Below are positions 1-8,754 of a stretch of 56,406 nucleotides of DNA, piece after piece. The notes beneath the pieces were generated by a model that worked only from the letters and a program-made list of their open reading frames with translations, had not been told where the DNA came from and made no database searches. Position 1 is the stretch's first letter. Each line of letters opens with the position of its first letter. The translations under genes were made by a program, and so were the position numbers. Source of the stretch: Candidatus Venteria ishoeyi (lineage in GTDB: Bacteria; Pseudomonadota; Gammaproteobacteria; Beggiatoales; Beggiatoaceae); contig NZ_JAUCGJ010000032.1 of NCBI RefSeq assembly GCF_030378065.1, forward strand, positions 1 through 56,406, given 5' to 3'.

Positions 1-948
1 ACTATTTGGTGGAAGCTGATATAAAAGGCTTTTTCAACAATATAGACCATGACTTGCTGCTGGAAATGCTAAGCAGGCGCATAGATGACAAACCCTTCCT
101 GAATCTGATACGGAAATGGCTCAAAGCGGGCATACTTGATGAAGGGCGAATCACTAACCCGACCACAGGCACACCACAAGGCGGTATTGTTTCGCCCATA
201 TTGGCAAACATTTATCTCCATCATGTGCTTGATGGTTGGTTCCATGAAAAGGTACAAACTCACTGTAGGGGACAGGTATACCTTTGTCGTTATGCAGATG
301 ACTTTGTTTGTGCCTTTGAATATGAAAATGATGCCAGGCGATTCTACCAAACGCTCAAACTCAGACTTAACAAGTTTGGTCTGGAAGTAGCAGAGGATAA
401 GACAAACATGATGACATTCAGTCCGATATATCCAAAACTGAACACCCGTTTTGAATTTCTGGGATTTGAATTTCATTGGGAACTAAGCCAACGCTACAAG
501 CGTAAATGCTGGCGCAAGCCTCTTCTCAAGCGCAGAACCTCACGGAAAAAGCTCAGTGCATCACGCGCGAATTTCACCCAATGGTTCAAGAAAAACTGCC
601 AATTACCAAAGAAAATACTGTTTAAGAAACTCAACAGAAAGTTACGTGGATACTACAATTATTACGGTATCCGGGGAAACTACAAAAGCCTGAACAGTTT
701 TGCATACCACATTACGCAAACCTTCCAGAAATGGCTGAACCGACGCTCACAGCGCAAAAGCTACAACTGGTTGGGTTTTAAGGAAATGGTCAAGCACTTT
801 GGTATAGCCAAACCCTGTATCTGTCATGACTTCTAAGCAACAACAAAAACCGCGTGCAAAGCGAGCAGTTTTGAAAAGCCCTGTGCGGTAATTCCGCACG
901 CAGGGATTTGTGAGGGGGTAACTGGGTAACTGGTTGTTCTACCTCGAT
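1..948 (+). mobile_element. Group II intron, 3' part (5' part outside window)
   Basis: The window opens inside the reverse-transcriptase gene of a group II intron. After the stop codon at 834-836 the RNA continues with a domain V-like hairpin (about 875-912: AGC triad, stem closing on GTGCGG/CCGCAC, two-base CG bulge, CAGGG return strand) and a domain VI-like hairpin (about 912-946). Domain VI ends in CTACCTCGAT, with a candidate branch-point A eight bases from the end, and a terminal AT fits the AY rule for intron 3' ends. The 3' boundary at 948 is supported by comparison with the intron at 49217-49989, whose sequence matches this one up to the same CGAT and then diverges. Confidence 0.85.
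3..836 (+). CDS. ltrA: Group II intron reverse transcriptase/maturase (5'-truncated by window edge)
   Basis: Multifunctional intron-encoded protein that helps the intron RNA fold and splice and copies it into DNA during retrohoming. The visible 277 residues begin inside the fingers/palm region ([15 protein letters not shown]), carry the GTPQGG motif of RT block 4 and the catalytic YADD box at 291-302, and end in a maturase X domain (about residues 165-277; Arg/Lys-rich, LRGYYNYYG and a Trp-rich end). No HNH endonuclease follows domain X, so this is an endonuclease-minus type. The frame is open at the left edge, so the start is outside the window. The apparent TTG start at 6 is an artefact of the edge. 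The frame is intact in the window, so the protein may be functional. Confidence 0.93.
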   Translation, partial: YLVEADIKGFFNNIDHDLLLEMLSRRIDDKPFLNLIRKWLKAGILDEGRITNPTTGTPQGGIVSPILANIYLHHVLDGWFHEKVQTHCRGQVYLCRYADDFVCAFEYENDARRFYQTLKLRLNKFGLEVAEDKTNMMTFSPIYPKLNTRFEFLGFEFHWELSQRYKRKCWRKPLLKRRTSRKKLSASRANFTQWFKKNCQLPKKILFKKLNRKLRGYYNYYGIRGNYKSLNSFAYHITQTFQKWLNRRSQRKSYNWLGFKEMVKHFGIAKPCICHDF

Positions 949-1046
949 CCACACAAAGCGGTATAATCAGTGAATTTTTCAATAATTTGACTGGTTGAGA
1001 ACATTGGAACGATAGTGTAGTTTTATTTTTTTATTTTCTTGGTTCT

Positions 1047-1072
1047 CTATATTTTGGGGCTATATTTTGGGG
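1047..1072. repeat. Two 13-bp tandem units in a 177-bp gene-free gap
   Basis: CTATATTTTGGGG occurs twice head to tail, followed by a third partial copy starting near 1077. It lies between the intron end (948) and the methyltransferase start. Nothing else is recognised in this gap apart from T-rich tracts. Confidence 0.7.
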
Positions 1073-1125
1073 CTGTCTATATTTTTGCCATAATCAGACC
1101 TTCCTAAAGGGAATTTCTAAACACC

Positions 1126-1875
1126 ATGACTGAATCTTTACTTAGATTACAAGAAATACTTTATACTTCAAAAAACCCGACAAGACGCTATTTACATTGC
1201 GCTAGACGCGACTGGATTAGCCGCTCTATTCAGGCGGCGGGGCAACTTAAAACGGCTTTAGAAGTAGGGCCGGGTGCAGGGGTTTATTTACCTATCTTAA
1301 AAAAACAAGCCGAGCAAGTCACGGCATCAGATATTGAGCCGCGTTATCTTGATTATGTGAAAGAAAAGTGGAGCCATCTAGCAGGGCTTGTGTATGTGAT
1401 TGATGACATTAGCCATTCGTCTCAAGCGGCTCATTCTTTTAAGCTTATTTTATGTACAGAGGTGATTGAACATATTGCTGATTCTCAAGCTGCTTTGCAT
1501 AGCTTAAAAAAATTGTTGGCGGATCAAGGGCGCTTAATATTATCAACGCCTCAGCGCTATAGTCCTTTGGAGTTGACGGCAAAAATTGCTTTTTTACCCG
1601 GTATTATTCAAATTGTACGCAAAATCTATGATGAGGAAATTATAGAAGCAGGTCATATTAATTTATTAACGGAAAAGCAATTAAAGCAACAGCTTAAGAA
1701 TGCGGGTTTTTTAATTGAAACACAGTATAAATGCGGGCTTTATATTCCTTTTCTTGCCGAATTTACGGGTAATTTTGGCTTGAAATTAGAACGGTATTTG
1801 GAAGATAAAATAAGGGGAACCCGCTTCGATTTTTTGTTGTGGACACAGTGTTATGTTTTGCGTGCTAAAAAATAA
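1126..1875 (+). CDS. Class I SAM-dependent methyltransferase
   Basis: Predicted small-molecule methyltransferase of 249 residues. Motif I (EVGPGAGVY, about residues 41-49) is the SAM-binding glycine loop, and an acidic residue follows at the end of strand 2 (SDIEPRYL). LILCTEVIEHI is the post-motif region typical of the UbiG/type 11 family, and GRLILSTPQ is motif III. It is the first gene of a run that continues with a GtrA-like flippase, a GT2 and a GT-C glycosyltransferase, which suggests a role in making or modifying a lipid-linked sugar. A purine-rich AAAGGGA lies about 13 bases upstream of the ATG. The codon usage is AT-rich, like the next three genes and unlike the region after about 4.7 kb. 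The exact substrate cannot be read from the sequence. Confidence 0.85.
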   Translation: MTESLLRLQEILYTSKNPTRRYLHCARRDWISRSIQAAGQLKTALEVGPGAGVYLPILKKQAEQVTASDIEPRYLDYVKEKWSHLAGLVYVIDDISHSSQAAHSFKLILCTEVIEHIADSQAALHSLKKLLADQGRLILSTPQRYSPLELTAKIAFLPGIIQIVRKIYDEEIIEAGHINLLTEKQLKQQLKNAGFLIETQYKCGLYIPFLAEFTGNFGLKLERYLEDKIRGTRFDFLLWTQCYVLRAKK

Positions 1876-1882
1876 TGATGAT

Positions 1883-2275
1883 ATGTATTTTTTTAAAAAG
1901 CAAAATTTAAAATTTGCAGTCGTTGGTATATTGACGACAATTATTTACTTTTCCATGCTGTATTGTGTGATAGAATATTTAAGGATTTCAATTATTATTG
2001 CCAGTAGTTTTTCTTATATTTTATCAATTATATTTAATTATTTAAGTCATTATCATTGGACGTTTTATACTACATCGTCGCATACAACGGCTCTATCTCG
2101 ATTCTTTATTATGAATATGATAGGGTTTTTAATTAATTTTGTTATTATGCACTATGCTTCTGTTTTTGCTTCTCATTATTATTTATTTATTCAGTTAATA
2201 TCCATTATTATTATTACGATATGGAATTTTATGCTGAGTTCTTTTTGGGTTTATAAAAAAAGAGAAATAGATTGA
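1883..2275 (+). CDS. GtrA-like membrane protein (lipid-linked sugar flippase family)
   Basis: Small integral membrane protein of about 130 residues with four predicted hydrophobic helices. The N-terminal KFAVVGILTTIIYFSMLY and the central FNYLSHYHWTF are typical of GtrA/PF04138, whose members are thought to move undecaprenyl-phosphate-linked sugars across the inner membrane. The frame is open from an ATG at 1853 inside the methyltransferase gene. The ATG at 1883 is preferred because it gives the usual short N-terminus (MYFFKKQ) and begins just after the upstream stop. The next gene, a GT2 transferase, overlaps its stop by four bases, and GtrA-GT2 pairing is the classical arrangement for prenyl-phosphate sugar donors. 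Start choice is moderately certain. Confidence 0.85.
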   Translation: MYFFKKQNLKFAVVGILTTIIYFSMLYCVIEYLRISIIIASSFSYILSIIFNYLSHYHWTFYTTSSHTTALSRFFIMNMIGFLINFVIMHYASVFASHYYLFIQLISIIIITIWNFMLSSFWVYKKREID

Positions 2276-3228
2276 ATCATATATTATCAGTTATTGTACC
2301 TACCTATAATGAGGCGGATGTGATTGCCACATTTCATCAGCGCATAACAAGGGTTATGCAGCAACTCAATTGTGAGTATGAAATTATTTATATTGATGAT
2401 GGCAGTGAAGATGAAACCTTGTTTTTATTAAACCAATTAAGAGAGCAAGACCCTTGCATTAGTATTGTTGATCTAAGTCGGAATTTTGGTAAAGAAATAG
2501 CGATGTCAGCAGGACTTGATCATTGTATTGGTGATGCTGTGATTGTGATTGATGCTGATTTACAAGACCCACCCGAACTAATTCCTGCACTGATTGATGA
2601 GTGGAAAAATGGTTATGATGTGGTTTATGCCCAAAGAAAAAAACGCCATGGAGAAACGTGGTTAAAAACAAAATCAGCCACTTTATTTTATCAGTTACTT
2701 TGGAAAATAAGCCGTGTTAAAATTCCTAAAGACACAGGAGATTTTCGTTTGTTAAGCCGTCGTGCCGTCGATGCGCTTAAAACTTTAAATGAACACCATC
2801 GTTATATGAAGGGTTTATTTGCATGGATAGGTTATCCACAAAAAGCGGTGATGTATGATCGTGATCCCAGAGCCTCTGGTGAAACAAAATGGAGTTATTG
2901 GTATTTGTGGAATTTTGCCATTGAGGGTATTACCTCTTTTTCTGATATGCCTTTAAAAATATCAACTTATATTGGTACTATTGCTGCATCAGGTTCTTTT
3001 TTATATGGGATTTATATGATTATCAGAACCTTAATTTTTGATAACCCAATATCTGGTTATCCCTCTATTATCGTTATTATATTATTTTTAGGTGGGATTC
3101 AGTTAATTAGCTTGGGTGTGATAGGTGAGTACTTGGGCAGAACTTATGATGAATCAAAACGCAGAACCTTATATTTTACCAAGGGGTTTCATCCTTCTTT
3201 AGTTTATAAAGATAAAGATAAAAAGTAA
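2272..3228 (+). CDS. GT2 glycosyltransferase, polyprenyl-phosphate glucosyl/mannosyl transferase type (GtrB-like)
   Basis: Likely transfers a hexose from a nucleotide sugar to undecaprenyl phosphate on the cytoplasmic face of the inner membrane. The N-terminal GT-A domain shows the family marks: VIVPTYNEAD, a D-D pair in YIDDGSEDET, and the metal-binding DADLQDPPE near residues 93-101. DTGDFRLL and the RHGE/KWSYWYL region follow. Two membrane helices close the protein (about residues 235-300), as in DPMS/GtrB proteins. The start is a TTG at 2272 that shares TTGA with the stop of the GtrA gene, so the two are probably translationally coupled. The usual family length is 300-330; this one is 318. 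The donor sugar is unknown. Confidence 0.9.
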   Translation: MNHILSVIVPTYNEADVIATFHQRITRVMQQLNCEYEIIYIDDGSEDETLFLLNQLREQDPCISIVDLSRNFGKEIAMSAGLDHCIGDAVIVIDADLQDPPELIPALIDEWKNGYDVVYAQRKKRHGETWLKTKSATLFYQLLWKISRVKIPKDTGDFRLLSRRAVDALKTLNEHHRYMKGLFAWIGYPQKAVMYDRDPRASGETKWSYWYLWNFAIEGITSFSDMPLKISTYIGTIAASGSFLYGIYMIIRTLIFDNPISGYPSIIVIILFLGGIQLISLGVIGEYLGRTYDESKRRTLYFTKGFHPSLVYKDKDKK

Positions 3229-3371
3229 TGATAACTAATTAAAGTTACACAGTTGCTTTATTTTTGACTATATTGATCTTGGTGGATCAAAAAAAACAAA
3301 TAGAGCCTCCAGGATGATTATTTTCTTTGCCGTGCGTAACTTCGGTAACTAACGCTATGGATTTTTAAAAT

Positions 3372-4781
3372 ATGACTGACTTATCTAAAATAAATATATG
3401 CTATGCTGTTATTATATTTTGTTTAGCTTTATTTATTCGTATTGAGTATTTTAATAATACTCATGTATATCAACCATTAAGTGGTGATGCTTCTAGTTAT
3501 ATGACTTATGCTAAAAATATTGATATATATTATATTTTTTCTAAAGATAGAGAGAACACCCCCCCCATTCCTGATTCATTCTGGGCACCTGCCTATCCTT
3601 TTTTTATTGTACTTATCCATAAAATAGCAAAAATATTAGAAATTGAGTTCTATTTTATTTTAATGATAGCCCAAGCTATTTTGGGTGGATTAATTGCCTT
3701 ACTAACCTTTTTGATGGGGCGCTTATTTTTAAATAAGCATTTGGCGTTTAGTGCTGCATTATTAACGGTATTTAGTCCTCATTTGATTAGTTTAGGTAAT
3801 TATATTTTAACGGAAACATTATTTTCTTTTACTTTAATGTTATCGCTTTATTTATTTATGTTATGGATTAAATATAAAAATCATTATTTATCTATTATAA
3901 CGGGGTTAAGTTTTGGCTTAGCTTATTTAGTCAATCCTGTTATATTTTTTGCACCATTATTTTTGGCAATATTGTTTTATTATTCTTTTATAAAAACGGA
4001 TTATAATAAAAAAATCATCCTTGTTATGTTAATGAGTTTTTTGGTGATTGTATTGTCATGGTCTTTGCGAAATCATCTTAATGTTGATAGCAGCGGAGAA
4101 TCTAGTTCTGGTCGAGTTTTAGCCAATTTGGTTGTGGGCGCACACCATGATTTTTTTGATATTTGGCGTAAAGACCCACGGGATCCCAATAATCCAGCCA
4201 CCTTAGATTTAACTATAGCTCAAGATTCCATCTCTACTTTCTTGCCGTTGTTAATAGACAGAATCATAGAAAACCCCAGTCATTATGCACAGTGGTATTT
4301 TTTGGAAAAACCTTATCTTTTATGGAGTTGGAATATATTAATTGGGCAGGGTGATATTTATGTTTATGCGGTAACACATTCTCTTTATACAGAAAATGTG
4401 GTTGCAATGATGAGCCTTTCAATGATGAAATCTTTGCATTTATGGTTGGTTTTGTTTGCGCTGTTGGGAATATTTTTTGTTTTTAAAAAGGGTGAAGATA
4501 ATAATAAAATAGAGCCTAAAATACTTTATATTGTCTTGGTTTATGTTAGTGCGGTCTATGTTGTGCTACAAGCAGAGCCTCGCTATTCTGTACCTTTGCG
4601 CCCTGAAATGTATTTATGTGCAATGTTTTTTATCAGTGAAATAGTGAAGTTTTATAAAAAATTAAAGGGATCCCAATCATGCAAATGCTTCAGCATATTA
4701 AACCCAAGTCCCCCCAAGCTCATTATTTCCATACAAAATATTTTTTACCGGTTGTCATGCAGGCGTTTTTTCAGAAACTGA
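3372..4781 (+). CDS. GT-C membrane glycosyltransferase (ArnT/PMT-like), C-terminus overlapping the next gene
   Basis: Polytopic protein of 469 residues with about ten hydrophobic helices. It looks like a GT-C enzyme that uses polyprenyl-phosphate sugars on the periplasmic side. The first periplasmic loop contains SGDASSYMTYA, where the Asp would be the expected catalytic residue, and FWAPAYPFF resembles the P/Y-rich stretch of PMT_2 (PF13231) proteins. It follows a GtrA/GT2 pair that could make its donor. The last 35 or so residues (after KKLKGS, about residue 433) run through the start of the 4679 gene and look unlike any GT-C tail; they may be translated foreign sequence after loss of the native stop. 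Like the three genes before it, it is AT-rich. The acceptor is unknown. Confidence 0.78.
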   Translation: MTDLSKINICYAVIIFCLALFIRIEYFNNTHVYQPLSGDASSYMTYAKNIDIYYIFSKDRENTPPIPDSFWAPAYPFFIVLIHKIAKILEIEFYFILMIAQAILGGLIALLTFLMGRLFLNKHLAFSAALLTVFSPHLISLGNYILTETLFSFTLMLSLYLFMLWIKYKNHYLSIITGLSFGLAYLVNPVIFFAPLFLAILFYYSFIKTDYNKKIILVMLMSFLVIVLSWSLRNHLNVDSSGESSSGRVLANLVVGAHHDFFDIWRKDPRDPNNPATLDLTIAQDSISTFLPLLIDRIIENPSHYAQWYFLEKPYLLWSWNILIGQGDIYVYAVTHSLYTENVVAMMSLSMMKSLHLWLVLFALLGIFFVFKKGEDNNKIEPKILYIVLVYVSAVYVVLQAEPRYSVPLRPEMYLCAMFFISEIVKFYKKLKGSQSCKCFSILNPSPPKLIISIQNIFYRLSCRRFFRN

Positions 4782-7700
4782 ATACGACATCGGTATCCGT
4801 TTTATTATGTGCCCCCGGCTCCAATTCATTATTGCACGATACCCTGGAAGACATTAAGGCCACCTGGGATAGTCATGATCAGATGACGCTATCGTATACA
4901 CCTGAAGATTTTAAGGTGGATGATAGTTTGTTGCAGCGCTTAATTAAAACCAGTAAAAAAGTGGATGTCATTTTTGGCATGTTGAGCAACACAGATACTG
5001 CAATTGCCTTGTTCAGCCAATATAAAGAGAGTCTGCCCTTATCTAAATTATTTTTAATCGTTGATGAAGCAATTTTGGAGGATTTGGAAAAACATCCGGC
5101 ATTACTGGCCTTAGTTAACAGCGAGCATTTAATTACCCGTAAACTGGTATTTTCCACGGCCATTGACAATGGTCAGTTTTATACCTTAATTAATCATTAT
5201 ATTGCTGCTTTTCGGGCTACAAAATTTCAGTACAGCGAACGCACCCACCGCCATTTACCTGCCTTATATCAATGTTACCGTGTTCAGGTTAAAGCTTTAA
5301 TGAATCCTGATTGTTTATTTTTAATGGGTTTTTTGAAATATCTGGAAGCGGATAAAAAACCGGTGAGCTTAGGTTTTCTGCGCACCCACCTGGAATTGGA
5401 GCACAGTGATACCTTGGCGTGCCGAAAACGCCTGCTGGTCACAAATTTCCTGAAATTGAAAGATGAGCAAATTAGTTTGACACAGTTTGCCTGCGAGTTT
5501 CTGGAATGTATCAGTTTGGACAATATCCCCCGTTTAAGTGATGTCCATCAACGTTTTCATGCCCGCTGGAAACGCCATATTGAACAAACGATTACTACAC
5601 ATTTTGCTTTAAGAGAGGATGTGCAAAGTTTACACGCTCTGGGTAAAATCATGTATCAGGCGTATGCTGCTTCTGGTTTTTTAATGCGTGTGCGGCAATG
5701 GCTGTCAACCAAATGGTATGGTAGTTGGTTGATTGATAATGACTGGTTGCCTGCTGAGCAGCAAGCCTATTGGGAACACACTTTAGTGAAAAAGCATTTA
5801 TTTCCCATTTGGCAGGAATATATTGGGGAATGGAGTAAGGTGGGTTTTCCAGAGCAACGTGATCGGGCACGTTTTCTACAAACAATTCTGGATGCTTATC
5901 AGGTTTTACGCAAGAAAAAAAATGCAGACATTAGTAAGCGTTTTGATAATCTGGTGTTTTCTTTGAGCATGTTACGCCCGAATAATGTAGCACATATTTA
6001 TATCGGTTATTCTTTTAAGCAGCGCAGGCAGCCAGATTTAATTAAAGATTATTTTCAGATGGCGGTGATCACGGGAAAATATGAGTTATTACTGAACCGT
6101 TATCCCCCCTATCATGTCATGTTGAACTTACATGCGACACCGGGAACCCGCACCTTGTTTGACTCGCGCGGCATTGATTTCACACCGATGACCATTCCGC
6201 TGAACTTTGAATATCACTGTGCAGTCGATTTACCGAAAACCCAGACCCGCCAGCAAGGGCGTTATCTTGAAATCCCCACTTATATCGATAAGGAAAAAGA
6301 AGCGCTGCATCAGGCAGATATCAAAAAACGTAAAACTGACCTGGCAAATATTTTTCCAGCCCCGGATTATATCAGTAATATTCAATTTGACCTGGAACAT
6401 GCCCGTATTCTCTATACTGGCGAAGAAAAACCCATAGAAATCGAACGCTATGGGCAAAATCGATCAAAATATATTCAGGATAAAAGTGCATTTAACCTGC
6501 TCAGTTCCTTACCACCTGTACCTGGTAATGAAAGTGGTCTGGTGGTGCGTTTCAAATTACGCGAGCCTTTGAGTGCCTTGTTAGATGGTCTGAGCATGAA
6601 ACGTCCATTCACCCTGGATGAGGTGTGTGATGTTCTAAAAATACTGGATTTATATAAAGCCAAACGCCATCAATCAGATGATAAACAAGCTTGCCTGGAT
6701 GATATTATCCGGTTGGTAATGACCCAGGCGGAGATTAAAAATCTGTCAGAATCTACTAATGAATTTTTAGATGAAGTCAATCGTATTCGTCAGGTGGATC
6801 CGACTGAAACGTCTGCCTGGCAATATATTATTCATCAGGCAGCAGATGGCAAACGCCCTGAATTACTGCCTGCGTTGTGTAATAAACTCACCAATGAAGG
6901 CTTTGATTTGGTATTCAGTTTAATGCCTGCATTAATAGGACAGGAACTGGAAGTGACTCCAGAAAATCTGGCGCAGGCCTTAGAGGAACTGGAGAAGACT
7001 CAAAATGAAGAAAAACAGAATAAAAAAACCACCAGTCGCCTTTTTATTACAGATATTTTAAAAAGTCGTCTGCAAGAATTGTTACACCAGGTTTTCAGCC
7101 GTTATGTGGATATTTCCGCCGCAACCCGCCGCCAGCGTAGTGAAGCACTGTTAGCGCAAATGATTGTGGAAGAGTGTCTGAAATTCAGAAATGATTTTGG
7201 CACATTTAAAACCAGGCTGTATGAGCACTTGAAAAATCACCATAAAGTTAATAAGGAATTTCTGACCAGCACCTATATTGATAAAAATGCACCCAGTTCC
7301 GTGGTTCACACCAGTTTGCGCTTGAGTTCCAAAGCGGACTGGGAACACACTCTGGAAGATGAAATCAATAATGATATGAATGGCATTATTGAAATTATTC
7401 AAAACACCCGGAAGAAATTATTCAGCCGTGGTCAGTCAAACCGCATTTTATGTTTTATTGATCAAGCCAGTATTGATGTCAGTGTTGGAGAATTTATTTA
7501 TTCAGGAGAAGAAATTGAAGCAGAAATTCAATCTTTATCTGATAGAATAGCAATGGAAAGAAAAGAACATGATAGACAATTTGTATTGAAAGCACAGGTT
7601 GAACGTGCTCGTACAGAAAATGAAAACCATAAAGAAATTTCTAAACATAAAAAAGAACAAAGAGACAGGGAAGCCGATGAAGAAGGTGAAAAACGTGCTT

Positions 7701-8137
7701 TTTCAGAAGAGTCTTTACCCAGACGTATGATTGATGCGATGTCTAGTGGAGATTCTGCACAATTTGCACGTTTATTGGTTACGCAAACCTATCTTAAAGA
7801 AAAAATGGAAGGGGTGTCAAAATTATTAAATGAGAACCCTGAAATGATCAATTTTATTTATCCAGGATCTTATAAACATTGGGAAGCCAGGGCGTTCAGG
7901 GAAAAGGTATTTAAATTACTTGAAAAGGATTCAAGCTACCGCTTTAACCCTCAGGATTTATTATCTCTAAATGCTGATGTGGAACAGCCGAAACTTCCAA
8001 ACATTGAAAAACCTATTGATCACATGATGTCAAAATTTGCTGCCTCTTTACCTCCAGAAGTAACCAGTGAAGTGGAGAAACTTAAAGAGCAAGAGATAGC
8101 AAACAGTAATAAGGATATTAACGATAAAGAACAATAA
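4679..8137 (+). CDS. Large protein of unknown function (1152 residues)
   Basis: Not recognised. The frame is open and uninterrupted for 3.4 kb with the codon bias of a real gene. The protein has no signal peptide or clear membrane helix. Roughly the first 330 residues look globular (alternating strands and helices, e.g. VDVIFGMLS and SKLFLIVDEAILEDLE). The middle is mainly helical. About residues 940-1015 form a highly charged stretch (ERKEHDRQF to EADEEGEKRA) likely to be a long helix or coiled coil. The ATG at 4679 has AAAGGGA about ten bases upstream and lies 103 bases inside the GT-C gene, an unusually long overlap; an in-frame ATG at 4757 is an alternative. A cytoplasmic scaffold or defence protein would fit the shape, but nothing in the sequence fixes a role. 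Confidence 0.75.
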   Translation: MQMLQHIKPKSPQAHYFHTKYFLPVVMQAFFQKLNTTSVSVLLCAPGSNSLLHDTLEDIKATWDSHDQMTLSYTPEDFKVDDSLLQRLIKTSKKVDVIFGMLSNTDTAIALFSQYKESLPLSKLFLIVDEAILEDLEKHPALLALVNSEHLITRKLVFSTAIDNGQFYTLINHYIAAFRATKFQYSERTHRHLPALYQCYRVQVKALMNPDCLFLMGFLKYLEADKKPVSLGFLRTHLELEHSDTLACRKRLLVTNFLKLKDEQISLTQFACEFLECISLDNIPRLSDVHQRFHARWKRHIEQTITTHFALREDVQSLHALGKIMYQAYAASGFLMRVRQWLSTKWYGSWLIDNDWLPAEQQAYWEHTLVKKHLFPIWQEYIGEWSKVGFPEQRDRARFLQTILDAYQVLRKKKNADISKRFDNLVFSLSMLRPNNVAHIYIGYSFKQRRQPDLIKDYFQMAVITGKYELLLNRYPPYHVMLNLHATPGTRTLFDSRGIDFTPMTIPLNFEYHCAVDLPKTQTRQQGRYLEIPTYIDKEKEALHQADIKKRKTDLANIFPAPDYISNIQFDLEHARILYTGEEKPIEIERYGQNRSKYIQDKSAFNLLSSLPPVPGNESGLVVRFKLREPLSALLDGLSMKRPFTLDEVCDVLKILDLYKAKRHQSDDKQACLDDIIRLVMTQAEIKNLSESTNEFLDEVNRIRQVDPTETSAWQYIIHQAADGKRPELLPALCNKLTNEGFDLVFSLMPALIGQELEVTPENLAQALEELEKTQNEEKQNKKTTSRLFITDILKSRLQELLHQVFSRYVDISAATRRQRSEALLAQMIVEECLKFRNDFGTFKTRLYEHLKNHHKVNKEFLTSTYIDKNAPSSVVHTSLRLSSKADWEHTLEDEINNDMNGIIEIIQNTRKKLFSRGQSNRILCFIDQASIDVSVGEFIYSGEEIEAEIQSLSDRIAMERKEHDRQFVLKAQVERARTENENHKEISKHKKEQRDREADEEGEKRAFSEESLPRRMIDAMSSGDSAQFARLLVTQTYLKEKMEGVSKLLNENPEMINFIYPGSYKHWEARAFREKVFKLLEKDSSYRFNPQDLLSLNADVEQPKLPNIEKPIDHMMSKFAASLPPEVTSEVEKLKEQEIANSNKDINDKEQ

Positions 8138-8219
8138 GTGACATGAATTTGACATAAGCTTCATTCTTTTTCTGCAAATATTTCTCCAGTCCTGTTTTCA
8201 TCAATTTCAAAAGGTACTC

Positions 8220-8379
8220 AGGAGTGAGGATGAAATAAGTGCAGGAACTGGGCGCAGGATTTTTATTCATTTTCAAGGCGTGAAAACAGGCGCATAGCAA
8301 GCTATGTAACTGTTTTCATAACACAGAAAATGGAGAAAAAGACCAGCCAAGTTGCTGAAGTTATAAAATTCTCGCTCCT
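8220..8379 (+). repeat. MITE-like repeat family A, copy 1 (full length, 160 bp)
   Basis: Begins AGGAGTGAGGATGAAATAA and ends TTATAAAATTCTCGCTCCT, which are imperfect inverted repeats of each other. The interior holds the palindromic CATAGCAAGCTATG and GAAAATGGAGAAAAAGACC. Other copies are at 11462-11633, 24193-24352 (reverse), 37126-37203 (internally deleted), 43022-43181 and 53859-53935 (one end only). No transposase is encoded. Confidence 0.9.
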
Positions 8380-8754
8380 CATGCATTTTGGCTTTTGTCC
8401 ACACGCACCCAGGCATGTCTTTCCAGCGACATCACCAGCTTGGAAAGCCTGGTTAGTGGTATACACAGGGAGGATCTGCTGTTGCTGTGGATCGCGTTGT
8501 AGTATAAAGGCATTATGCAAAAGCTCCTTTCTTGTGCTTTAAGACACAAAAAGAGTGCAAAAAATACTTTTTGTTTCATACGGATTTAAGATGAAAGATG
8601 CTTGCCAGATGTTGAACAGAGGCTTAGGATATTGCTTTTATTTGAGTTCAACGCAAGCTTCTTGATAATCTGTGCCAGATTCAAGCATTTTTGGATAAAA
8701 AACCTTATATCGAACTCAAGTTATTTTGCTCAAGCCACTTATACAGGTTTTGTT
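8380..8754. other. Gene-free stretch upstream of the TPR protein gene
   Basis: About 375 bases with no convincing gene. The frame of the downstream protein is open back to 8602, but the extra 51 codons have no ribosome site and poor codon usage. CTTTCTTGTGCTTTAAGACA and AAAAAATACTTTTTG are A/T-rich inverted stretches. No clear promoter was identified. Confidence 0.5.

Noticed and set aside
8330-8542. Short open frames starting MEKKTSQVAEVIKFS here and at 43132
   Set aside because: The start is the same in every family A repeat because it is read from the repeat itself; the remainder runs into unrelated flanking DNA or antisense of rapA.
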